49,481 bases of DNA from Oscillospiraceae bacterium (lineage in GTDB: Bacteria; Bacillota; Clostridia; Oscillospirales; Oscillospiraceae), in assembly GCA_017412585.1 (NCBI GenBank), contig JAFPXK010000053.1, forward strand, positions 1-49,481, written 5' to 3'. The notes beneath the pieces were generated by a model. That model searched no databases and had not been told where the DNA came from. It saw only the letters and a program-made list of their open reading frames with translations. The position numbers and the translations under genes were made by a program. This document shows positions 1 through 6,743 of the stretch, one piece after another; the first letter of the stretch is position 1; every line of letters begins with the position of its first letter.

Positions 1-2
1 AG

Positions 3-632
3 GTGAATGTAAAAATCACTGACAGCGGCAATAATGAAGTGATTAATAATTACTATTCCATCCAGATGTATTGCAAGACTGTGATTGACGCTACTTCCGG
101 AACCTACCCCGAAAAACTGGTGAACCTCTGCAAGGCTACCCTGGACTACGGAACCTATTCTCAGAAGTATTTCAATTACAATCTTAGTTCGCTGGCGAAC
201 GGTGAAACCGATTACTTTGAACCCGCTGGGATCAGCGATAGCTATGCTGGGACTACTACTGGCAATGTCAATGGAGTATCTGCGCTGATGTCTCTGAACC
301 TTAAAGAACAGGTTCATCTTGTGTTCTACTTCAAACCGAATAACGATGAAACCCTTACAGTTGATGTTACAAACGATAATGCAAGCTTTAAGGATTGGGC
401 GTCTAACGTAAGCAAGTTGTCATCCGGCTACACGAAGGTTGACATCTCCGGTATACCTTCCGGTCGTTTGAATGAGCTATTTAATGTGAAAGTCACATGT
501 GGCGGCAGTGAGAAAACCTGGTCCTGGTCGGCCATGTCCTTCGCCTATGCTGCACAGAATCATGCGACACTGGGCAATGTGTCCAAGGCACTGGCAAAAT
601 ACTACGAATGCGCAAGTTCGTACTTCAACTGA
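3..632 (+). CDS. C-terminal part of a secreted/surface protein (5' end off window)
   Basis: The reading frame is open from the first bases, so the true start probably lies to the left of the window. About 209 residues are visible, rich in Asn, Ser, Thr and Tyr and without a membrane segment, as expected for an extracellular Firmicutes protein. Near the visible N-terminus is an amphipathic stretch with YCKTVIDA followed by LCKATLDYGTYSQKYF. A related helical pattern (FAYAAQNH ... ALAKYYECASSYF) closes the protein, with a beta-rich, Ser/Thr-rich section between them. From memory, this pattern of paired 'YC...LC...YG..AQ.YF' helices occurs in large extracellular proteins of gut Clostridia, but I know no function for it. 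Base composition is AT-richer than the core genes and matches the next three genes. Confidence 0.6.
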   Translation: MNVKITDSGNNEVINNYYSIQMYCKTVIDATSGTYPEKLVNLCKATLDYGTYSQKYFNYNLSSLANGETDYFEPAGISDSYAGTTTGNVNGVSALMSLNLKEQVHLVFYFKPNNDETLTVDVTNDNASFKDWASNVSKLSSGYTKVDISGIPSGRLNELFNVKVTCGGSEKTWSWSAMSFAYAAQNHATLGNVSKALAKYYECASSYFN

Positions 633-709
633 TTAAGGATCCGGGCGGGATGTATACCCCGCCTACCCTTGCATCATTGAATCTTATAGAAAGGTAAGGT
701 GTTCCCATT

Positions 710-841
710 ATGAAGAAGTTTGAGCTTCCGGTAATGACCGTTGTGGCCTTTGAGGCGGATGACATCATCTGCACATCCGGCTGCGCAACTTTTTGCCCTG
801 AATATGGCACGGATTCGATCCTTGAACCTATTGATGGTTAA
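710..841 (+). CDS. Candidate RiPP precursor peptide, 43 aa, CX3CX3C core
   Basis: A 43-codon ORF starts with MKKFELPVMTVVAFEADD and stops at TAA 839-841. An AAGGTAAGG purine stretch sits about 10 nt upstream of the ATG. The N-terminal half (about residues 1-20) is charged and hydrophobic like a leader. The C-terminal half holds three Cys at residues 21, 25 and 29, evenly spaced (CX3CX3C), in the context ICTSGCATFCPEYGTD. The next gene is a radical SAM/SPASM enzyme, and a strong stem-loop lies between the two. That is a standard arrangement for thioether-bridged peptides (sactipeptide or ranthipeptide types). Calling it a precursor is inference from size, Cys pattern and context; no known precursor family is recognised. 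It could also be an unmodified small protein of the MKKYE...P.M.VV type common in gut Clostridia. Confidence 0.6.
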   Translation: MKKFELPVMTVVAFEADDIICTSGCATFCPEYGTDSILEPIDG

Positions 842-863
842 TTCCATCGCGTAAACTGAAAAC

Positions 864-901
864 GGCAGGAGGCGGGCGGTGTATTCCGTCTGCCTCCTGC
901 C
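864..901 (+). promoter_or_regulatory. Stem-loop between the peptide gene and the radical SAM gene
   Basis: A 16-bp stem including two G-T pairs (arms GGCAGGAGGCGGGCGG and CCGTCTGCCTCCTGCC) closes a 6-nt loop. No T-run follows, so it is more likely an attenuating or RNA-stabilising hairpin than a full terminator. Placed just after a small peptide gene, it could keep peptide mRNA abundant relative to the enzyme mRNA. Confidence 0.6.
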
Positions 902-931
902 ACCACTACGAAAAGAAAGATTTCTAATGCT

Positions 932-2305
932 ATGAAACAGATCAAAGCACCCATGAAAACAACTATCGCTATTTGCGGGCACCAAAACACAGTGGAGAAT
1001 ACCTCCTATCGGTATACTAAGCACTGTGTAAAAGTTCCGTGTGAAGATGGTGTGCTGCTGTGCCATACCCTGACAGGCGAGCTGGTGCTTGTCGGACGGG
1101 GGGAGGACTCTGAGAGTACAACGCAGCAGTTGATCAAAAGCTGGTTCCTTGTTCCGGAGGACTTTGACGAGTGCAAATGGGCCGATGAAGTGCGCCACAT
1201 TGCCAAGCTGCTGCGCACGCGCAACAGTGGAAAAAGCCATTTTACCATTCTTACAACGACAGATTGCAACGCGCGGTGCTTTTACTGTTACGAAATGGGT
1301 ATGCGTCGATATACTATGACGGCAAAAACTGCCCGTGATGTGGGTGAATACATCGCCCGTGTCTGCAAGGGGAAAAAGGTGACAATAAGTTGGTTCGGAG
1401 GAGAGCCATTGCTCAATCGAGAGCCGATAGAGATCATTAGCCGTGCACTACAGGAAAGGGGCATTCCCTTTGATGCAATAATAACAAGTAATGGCTACTA
1501 TTTGGATACTGCCGTAGCCGAAAAAGCCGCACGTGACTGGCATATTATCAGTGCCCAGATTACGATTGACGGAACTGAAGAGAACTATAATCGGACGAAA
1601 GCCTATATCAATTGCGATGAACAAAGCCCTTATCGACGTGTGCTGGATAACATAGGTCACGCGCTCGACGCGGGTATGTGTGTAAATGTCCGCCTAAATA
1701 TGGACCGCGCCAACGCGGATGACTTATTCGCTGTGGTAGAAGAACTGGCTGAGCGATTTGGCCCAAGGCCGGAATTAAGTGTGCATGTCGCCCTGCTCAA
1801 AAAACTGGTGGGTGACATCCATGCGTTCACTTCGGGAGAAGAGGCTTTGAGCTACAGAAATGGGATAGAGGATAAACTTCGTGAGTTGGGTTACTTGCGC
1901 GAAACGGAGTATCACCCGGGGCTTAGTACCAACCAGTGCATGGCGGATAATGACAGCTGCGAGGTTATCCTGCCGGACGGCAGAATAGAGAAATGCGAAC
2001 ATCTCGATGAAAAGGAGATTGTCGGCGATATCTATTCCGACGATAGAAATAAGGAGATCATCGAGAACTGGAAGGAAACGGTTCGTTTCTCGAATTGCGC
2101 CGACTGTGCCCTGTATCCAAAGTGTGTGTCCTTAAAAAAATGCCCCTGGATGCAGGAAGGCTGCTCGCAGCTCCGGCAGATTTCGCAGTTGAAAAGAATA
2201 GAGCAAATGATTCGCAATTACTATTTAGAAAATAGGGATAGAATGGACGGCACGAAACATGATGAGGTGGACATCGAAAATGCCACCGGTGGAAGCCGTT
2301 GGTAA
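932..2305 (+). CDS. Radical SAM/SPASM-type peptide-modifying enzyme
   Basis: The 457-residue protein has the radical SAM cluster motif CNARCFYC (CX3CX2C; Cys 112, 116, 119), which binds the 4Fe-4S cluster that cleaves S-adenosylmethionine. The supporting GGEP motif is at 156-159. The C-terminus is SPASM-like: Cys 336, 343 and 355, then a dense group at 389, 392, 398, 404 and 411 (CX2CX5C followed by two more Cys), enough for auxiliary Fe-S clusters. The first ~100 residues are not part of the TIM barrel and may be a peptide-recognition (RRE-like) region, though this is only inferred. With the Cys-containing 43-aa ORF 90 bp upstream, the likely role is cytosolic thioether or other C-centred crosslinking of that peptide. 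The start at 932 follows a purine-rich stretch; an in-frame ATG at 953 is an alternative. Anaerobic sulfatase-maturase-like activity on another substrate is possible. Confidence 0.85.
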   Translation: MKQIKAPMKTTIAICGHQNTVENTSYRYTKHCVKVPCEDGVLLCHTLTGELVLVGRGEDSESTTQQLIKSWFLVPEDFDECKWADEVRHIAKLLRTRNSGKSHFTILTTTDCNARCFYCYEMGMRRYTMTAKTARDVGEYIARVCKGKKVTISWFGGEPLLNREPIEIISRALQERGIPFDAIITSNGYYLDTAVAEKAARDWHIISAQITIDGTEENYNRTKAYINCDEQSPYRRVLDNIGHALDAGMCVNVRLNMDRANADDLFAVVEELAERFGPRPELSVHVALLKKLVGDIHAFTSGEEALSYRNGIEDKLRELGYLRETEYHPGLSTNQCMADNDSCEVILPDGRIEKCEHLDEKEIVGDIYSDDRNKEIIENWKETVRFSNCADCALYPKCVSLKKCPWMQEGCSQLRQISQLKRIEQMIRNYYLENRDRMDGTKHDEVDIENATGGSRW

Positions 2306-2374
2306 ATTAGCTGACAAGTAATTCATAGTCTTTCTGATAAGATTCAATGTACTGCAGGATGGAGGATTAGGAAA

Positions 2375-2944
2375 ATGAACAAAAGTATAGTATTATTGGT
2401 TGTAACCTTGTCGGTGCTTCTGATTTTATGTGCATGCGGAAAAAAGACTACGGATGCTGTGAGCACCGGCGGATTGTCCGATTCGGCCTCGTCGCAGCCA
2501 GCGGATCCTCCAGTATCAAACACAGCAGACACCACAGATGAAATCAACATTAGTATGATCGATCCTGAACAACCGGATACGGTTGTTATAGTTTCGAGCG
2601 ATAATAACACACCAGGTAACGGTGATGCGACTCCGGATAGTACCGGGAATAATGGAAATACAAGTCCCGGAACGGGCAATTCGCAGATAACACCTGCAAC
2701 ACCCCACTCCCATGTGCGTGTCACGGACGCTGCTGTATCTGCGACCTGCCAAAAAACAGGCCTCACCGAGGGGAGCCACTGTTCTGTTTGCGGCGCGGTA
2801 CTGGTAAAGCAGCAGACAGTTCCCAAAGCAGATCACAAGTATGAAAATGGCCTCTGTATCTGGTGCGGTGAAGTGGATCCGGCGGCTGATCCTGTGTTTA
2901 TGGGCGGCACAGATGAGTTCGAGTTGCCGTTAATCCCGGGCTAA
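2375..2944 (+). CDS. Lipoprotein with Ser/Thr-rich linker and Cys-paired C-terminal domain
   Basis: A signal peptide with lipobox LCAC places the lipid-modified Cys at about residue 21, so the protein should be anchored to the outer face of the membrane. About 85 residues rich in Ser, Thr, Asp, Pro and Gly form a linker. The C-terminal ~70 residues contain TCQKTGLTEGSHCSVCGAVL and then HKYENGLCIWCGE. These Cys-X2-Cys pairs resemble the short 'TGLTEG.HCSVCG' module that recurs in surface proteins of gut Firmicutes. The gene lies 69 bp after the radical SAM gene in the same direction and may belong to the same transcript. It could serve in immunity or peptide handling, or be unrelated; the sequence does not decide. 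The start is supported by GGAGG and AGGA stretches upstream. Confidence 0.75.
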   Translation: MNKSIVLLVVTLSVLLILCACGKKTTDAVSTGGLSDSASSQPADPPVSNTADTTDEINISMIDPEQPDTVVIVSSDNNTPGNGDATPDSTGNNGNTSPGTGNSQITPATPHSHVRVTDAAVSATCQKTGLTEGSHCSVCGAVLVKQQTVPKADHKYENGLCIWCGEVDPAADPVFMGGTDEFELPLIPG

Positions 2945-2990
2945 GGGTAAGCATACATTCTCCAACCGTATAGACGAGCATGAGATAATA

Positions 2991-3020
2991 GTGGCGGAAC
3001 GTTGCGCAACGTTCCGCCAC
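2991..3020. repeat. Perfect 30-bp palindrome
   Basis: The arms GTGGCGGAACGTTGC and GCAACGTTCCGCCAC are exact reverse complements with no spacer. In RNA this would form a hairpin of about 13 bp. No T-run follows on either strand. It sits at the boundary between the AT-richer left locus and the GC-rich core, in an otherwise gene-free 228-bp gap. Confidence 0.8.
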
Positions 3021-3113
3021 TAATGACATACAGGGGGAATAACGGTGACATCAACGAGTTAAAGCATCAGGCAAATCAGCAGCACCGGATAACTGCAAAC
3101 TGAACAGATGACG

Positions 3114-3144
3114 AAAGACGGCCCGGATTATCCGGGCCGTCTTT
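3114..3144. terminator. Bidirectional terminator
   Basis: A 14-bp perfect stem (AAAGACGGCCCGGA and its complement) closes a TTA loop, with A and T tracts at the base. It lies 28 bp beyond the stop codon of the minus-strand permease gene and can also end plus-strand transcription from the left locus. Confidence 0.85.
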
Positions 3145-3172
3145 CAGTTTCCAGCAGGTTTGAGGATTGCCA

Positions 3173-4309
3173 TTATTCAGCAGTATCCGCCTTCAGCTTC
3201 TCCTGCCGCCGCTCCAGCGTGGGCAGGAAATAGTCGCTGTAAATGAAGTCCAGAATGGCCGCCAGAGGAATGGACAGCAAAATGCCCACGATGCCGAACA
3301 TGTTGCCGAACACCACCACCGCCGCCAGAATCAGCAGGCCGGACACCCCCAGAGAGTTGCCGAACAGCTTGGGCTTGATGACGTAGCCGTCCAAAAATTG
3401 CAGAATCACCGTGAAAATCACGAAAATCAGCGCGTGTACAGGGTTGACCAGCAGCAGCACGAAGCCGCCGATGACCGCGCCGATGACAGGCCCGAAGGTG
3501 GGCACCAGGTTGGTCACCGCCACCGCCATGGACACCAGCCCCACGTACTGCATCCCCGCCACGAACATGAACACGGCGTTGGTGCAGCCCACGATGGCCG
3601 CGTCCAGCAGGCTGAACACGATGTAACGGGTCACGATCTTGTCACACCGTGCGGCAAAGGTGGAGATGGCGTCCAGCCGCTTCTGCCCGACGATGGCGTT
3701 GAGCAGCCGCTTCGCGCCCTTCTTCACGCCCTCCTTGGAGGCCAGCAGATACACCGACAGAATGATGGCCAGCACCCAATTGGCCACGCCCTTGCCCGCC
3801 ATGGCGGAGGCGTTGATGATGTTGCCGATGTTCTCCTTGATCCAGTTGGTGATCCGCTTCACCACGGTGGTGGAGGAATCCAGCACCTGGTCCAGGTTCA
3901 GCGCCTCGGACACGCCCCACTGGTCCGTCAGCCGCCGCAGGGAGGCGATGTAGCCGTCCATGTTGTCCAGCAGTCCGCTGACGCTGTAATACATCTGGGG
4001 GATCAGCGTCCCCAGCAGGAAGCCCAGCAGCAACAGCACCGTCACCAGCGTCAGGGTGATGCTCAGCGTCCACCGCAGCCCGGGGCTGCGGATGGCCTTC
4101 AGCACCCGATTATTGTACAGCATCGCCAGGGGATTCATAATGTAGGCCAGCACGCCGCCCAGGGCGATGGCAGTAAAGTAGCCGGTAAAGGTCTTCAGCC
4201 CCGCGCCGATGTTCCCCAGGTTGCTCAGCACCACGTACAGCACCACCGCCGCGCAGCTTGCCACCGTGTAGGGGAACCACTTCTGCTCCCCCAGCTTAAC
4301 CTTTTTCAT
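3173..4309 (-). CDS. AI-2E family transporter (PerM/UPF0118 type)
   Basis: This 378-residue integral membrane protein begins MKKVKLGEQKWFPY. I chose this ATG because AAGGAGTG lies about 9 nt upstream; the frame stays open 13 codons further. It has a pair of N-terminal membrane segments, another near residues 75-100, a large extracytoplasmic or membrane-peripheral middle region, then several segments toward the C-terminus, with GPVIGAVIGG and a final IPLAAILDFIYSDYF. That layout is typical of the AI-2E transporter family, whose members are variously linked to autoinducer export, Na+/H+ exchange or are uncharacterised. The substrate here cannot be stated. It is transcribed alone, between terminators on both sides. 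Confidence 0.9.
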   Translation of the reverse strand: MKKVKLGEQKWFPYTVASCAAVVLYVVLSNLGNIGAGLKTFTGYFTAIALGGVLAYIMNPLAMLYNNRVLKAIRSPGLRWTLSITLTLVTVLLLLGFLLGTLIPQMYYSVSGLLDNMDGYIASLRRLTDQWGVSEALNLDQVLDSSTTVVKRITNWIKENIGNIINASAMAGKGVANWVLAIILSVYLLASKEGVKKGAKRLLNAIVGQKRLDAISTFAARCDKIVTRYIVFSLLDAAIVGCTNAVFMFVAGMQYVGLVSMAVAVTNLVPTFGPVIGAVIGGFVLLLVNPVHALIFVIFTVILQFLDGYVIKPKLFGNSLGVSGLLILAAVVVFGNMFGIVGILLSIPLAAILDFIYSDYFLPTLERRQEKLKADTAE

Positions 4310-4422
4310 AGTATCGCACTCCTTGACGCCCTGCACCCTAAAGGCCACAGGGCCAAACTTTCACATATATAGTATACCACACCCGAAGGCCCCCGGCAAT
4401 AAATTCCTCCGATATTTAACAC

Positions 4423-4467
4423 AAAAAAACGGCGCTTCGCCATATTGTACCCATGTGCGAAGCACCG
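4423..4467 (-). terminator. Terminator of the RlmI-like gene
   Basis: On the minus strand, an 11-bp stem (CGGTGCTTCGC/GCGAAGCGCCG, one G-T pair) with a 16-nt loop is followed directly by seven T. It starts about 33 bp after the stop codon of the methyltransferase gene. Confidence 0.85.
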
Positions 4468-4500
4468 TATGCGGCTGGCCAAAGGGGAGAGGCGTCACGA

Positions 4501-5730
4501 TCACACCACCTGGAACAGGAAGAATTTCAGGTAATTGGTCTCCTCCACGCCCCACAGAATGGGGTGGTCGGCGCACTGCTGCCGGGCCTCGATCTGCCGC
4601 AGGGTCACTCCGGCGTCGTGGGCGGCGTCCCGGAGCATGCGGATGAACAATTCCTCCGACGCGAAATGGGAGCAGGAGCAGGTGGCCAGATACCCGCCCC
4701 GGGGCAGCAGCTTCATGGCCCGGTAGTTGATCTCCTTGTAGCCGCTCATGGCGTTTTGAATGGTCTTGCGGCTCTTGGTGAAGGCCGGGGGGTCTAAAAT
4801 AATGAAGTCGTATTTCTGGGGCTGACCGGCCAGGGTGGGCAGCAGGTCGAACACGTCGGCGCACAGGAAATCCATCTGCCCGTCCAGGCCGTTGCGCCGG
4901 GCGTTCTCCGCCGCGCAGTCCACGGCGAACTGGCTCACGTCCACCGCCGTCACGTGCCTGGCCCCGCCCTTTGCGGCGTTCAGGGCAAAGGAGCCGGTGT
5001 GGGTGAAGCAGTCCAGCACCGTGTGACCCTTGGCCAGCCGGGCCACCGCCCGGCGGTTGTACTTTTGATCCAAAAAGAATCCGGTTTTCTGACCGTTGAC
5101 GAAGTCCACCGTGTATGCGATGCCGTTTTCCGTAATGGACACCGTCTCGTAGTCCGGCGCCGCCTCCCCCGGCAGGGGATACCAGCCCTTGCCCTGGGCC
5201 AGGCCCTCCTTGTCCCGCAGGGCCACGTCGTTGCGCAGGTATACGCCGTCGATCTGCTGGCCGTCCTGCCGCAGCACCTGCACCAGCGCCGGGAAAATCA
5301 CGTCCTGCCGCTGCGCCATGCCCAGGCTCAATACCTGGGCCACCAGCACCGTGCCGAAGCGGTCCACCGTCAGGCCGGGGAAGAAGTCCGCCTCCCCGAA
5401 GATGATGCGGCAGCAGAGCAGGTCCTCCTCCGCCATCACCGTCTTGCGGTAGGCCCAGGCGTAGGCCGCCCGCCGCTGCCAGAAGGCGGCGTCAAAGGTG
5501 TCGTTGGCGTTGCGGCTCACCAGGCGGCAGCGGATGGTGGAATGGCTGTTGTAAAAGGCGGTGCCCAGGTAGCTGCCCTTGCGGCTCACCACGTCCACCA
5601 GCCCACCGTCGGTGACGCCGTCCTCCACCTCCGTCACCTCTCCGGCATACACCCAGGGGTGCCCCTTTACCAGCGCCGCCTCCCCCTTGGGGGTGATATG
5701 CACTTTTTTGTAGGGCCGCTCCATCTTCAT
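4501..5730 (-). CDS. rlmI: Class I SAM-dependent rRNA methyltransferase, RlmI/RlmL family
   Basis: The 409-residue protein has an N-terminal PUA-like RNA-binding domain (ALVKGHPWVYAGEV at about 20-33). A central region contains GLTVDRFGTVLVAQVLS. The C-terminal Rossmann methyltransferase domain has the SAM-binding motif DCFTHTGSFALNAA, an acidic residue in TAVDVSQFAVDCA, and catalytic motif IV ILDPPAF with TCSCSH further on. Family members methylate C5 of a cytosine in 23S rRNA (E. coli RlmI, m5C1962); length and domain order fit. The start MKMERPYKK was chosen because similarity begins there and AGAGG lies upstream. The frame stays open well beyond, into the divergent amidase gene, but that part is antisense. 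The exact target base is not proven. Confidence 0.88.
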   Translation of the reverse strand: MKMERPYKKVHITPKGEAALVKGHPWVYAGEVTEVEDGVTDGGLVDVVSRKGSYLGTAFYNSHSTIRCRLVSRNANDTFDAAFWQRRAAYAWAYRKTVMAEEDLLCCRIIFGEADFFPGLTVDRFGTVLVAQVLSLGMAQRQDVIFPALVQVLRQDGQQIDGVYLRNDVALRDKEGLAQGKGWYPLPGEAAPDYETVSITENGIAYTVDFVNGQKTGFFLDQKYNRRAVARLAKGHTVLDCFTHTGSFALNAAKGGARHVTAVDVSQFAVDCAAENARRNGLDGQMDFLCADVFDLLPTLAGQPQKYDFIILDPPAFTKSRKTIQNAMSGYKEINYRAMKLLPRGGYLATCSCSHFASEELFIRMLRDAAHDAGVTLRQIEARQQCADHPILWGVEETNYLKFFLFQVV

Positions 5731-5765
5731 GGCCGCCACCGCCTCTCTCGTTTTTTCTTCCCCGC

Positions 5766-5794
5766 ATTCTACCACATACCCGCCCGGATTTCCA
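5766..5794 (-). promoter_or_regulatory. Promoter for the RlmI-like gene
   Basis: Minus-strand TGGAAA (5789-5794), 17-nt spacer and TAGAAT (5766-5771) match a sigma-A promoter, 36 nt before the chosen ATG. Confidence 0.55.
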
Positions 5795-5835
5795 CATATA
5801 CTGCAAAAGATTGTTTCGAAAGGACGGGAATTCCT

Positions 5836-6579
5836 ATGCCCATCATCTTTTTGTCCCCCAGCACCCAGGAGTATAATCCCTACATCACCGGCGGCAACGA
5901 GGAATTGTACATGAACCGCATTGCCGACGCCATGGAGCCCTATCTCCGCGCAAACGCCATCCGCTGGAACCGCAACACCCCCGACATGACCGCTGCCTCC
6001 TCCATCGCCCTGGCGGCCCGGGGCACCTATGATTTTTACCTGGCCCTCCACTCCAACGCCTCCGGCGACGGCACCACAGAGGGGAAAAACCGGGGCATCA
6101 TCGCCTTTTATTACCCCACCTCCCCATCGGGGAAGCGGGCGGCGGAGCTGTTTGCCGAGAATCTCCGCCGCATCTACCCCATGCCCGACCTGGTCACCAC
6201 CCGCGCCACCACCACCCTGGGGGAGGTGCGCCGCCCCAGGAGCCCGGCGGTGCTCATCGAGATCGGCTACCACGACAACACCGCCGACGCCACCTGGGTC
6301 AGCGCCAACGTGGGTCCCATCGCCCGGAACCTGGTGGAGGCGCTGTGCCAGTATTTCGGCCTGCCCTTCATCGAGGCCACGGCGGAGCGGCAGGGAGTGG
6401 TGGTCACCCAAGTCTCGCCACTGAACCTCCGGGCCTATCCCGCCGCCACCGGCACCGTCATCACCACCATCCCCCGTGGCGCCCAGGTGACAGTCACCGG
6501 CAGCTACCAGGGCTGGTACACTGTCTGGTACGGCGACAATGCCGGCTACGCCTCCGCCGCCTACATCCAACTCCAATAA
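5836..6579 (+). CDS. N-acetylmuramoyl-L-alanine amidase (Amidase_3-like) with C-terminal SH3b domain
   Basis: This 247-residue protein begins MPIIFLSPSTQEYNPY, with AAAGGA about 11 nt upstream of the ATG. Residues ~1-175 resemble zinc amidases that cut the bond between MurNAc and L-Ala: a Glu in GGNEELYMN, the metal-ligand His in LALHSNASG, and the catalytic Glu in VLIEIGYHDN. The usual first ligand motif (GHGG) is replaced by STQEYN, so the first zinc ligand is not evident; I recall this from a clostridial subgroup. Residues ~185-247 form a bacterial SH3 domain (LNLRAYPAATGTVITTIPRG ... GYASAAYIQL) for wall binding. No signal peptide is visible, so it may act after lysis, inside the developing spore, or leave by another route. 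It is divergent from the RlmI-like gene. Confidence 0.85.
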   Translation: MPIIFLSPSTQEYNPYITGGNEELYMNRIADAMEPYLRANAIRWNRNTPDMTAASSIALAARGTYDFYLALHSNASGDGTTEGKNRGIIAFYYPTSPSGKRAAELFAENLRRIYPMPDLVTTRATTTLGEVRRPRSPAVLIEIGYHDNTADATWVSANVGPIARNLVEALCQYFGLPFIEATAERQGVVVTQVSPLNLRAYPAATGTVITTIPRGAQVTVTGSYQGWYTVWYGDNAGYASAAYIQLQ

Positions 6580-6616
6580 CACGGTATAAAAATAGGCCGC
6601 TGCCGTGGGATTTTCC

Positions 6617-6645
6617 TTGACAGTTTACCGTAACGGGTTTAGAAT
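6617..6645 (+). promoter_or_regulatory. Promoter of rny
   Basis: TTGACA (6617-6622), 17-nt spacer and TAGAAT (6640-6645) form a near-consensus sigma-A promoter about 100 nt before the rny ATG. Confidence 0.8.
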
Positions 6646-6743
6646 GAGAAAGGATTAGTATCGGAGAAGAAGGGGTTTTCCGATTATTTTTCTGCAATGT
6701 CGGCAATCGTGCCGATAGATTTACCAAATACAGGAGGCAGACC

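Noticed and set aside
4954..5835. An N-terminal extension of the amidase frame
   Set aside because: It runs antisense through the RlmI-like gene. Family similarity and the ribosome site begin at 5836.
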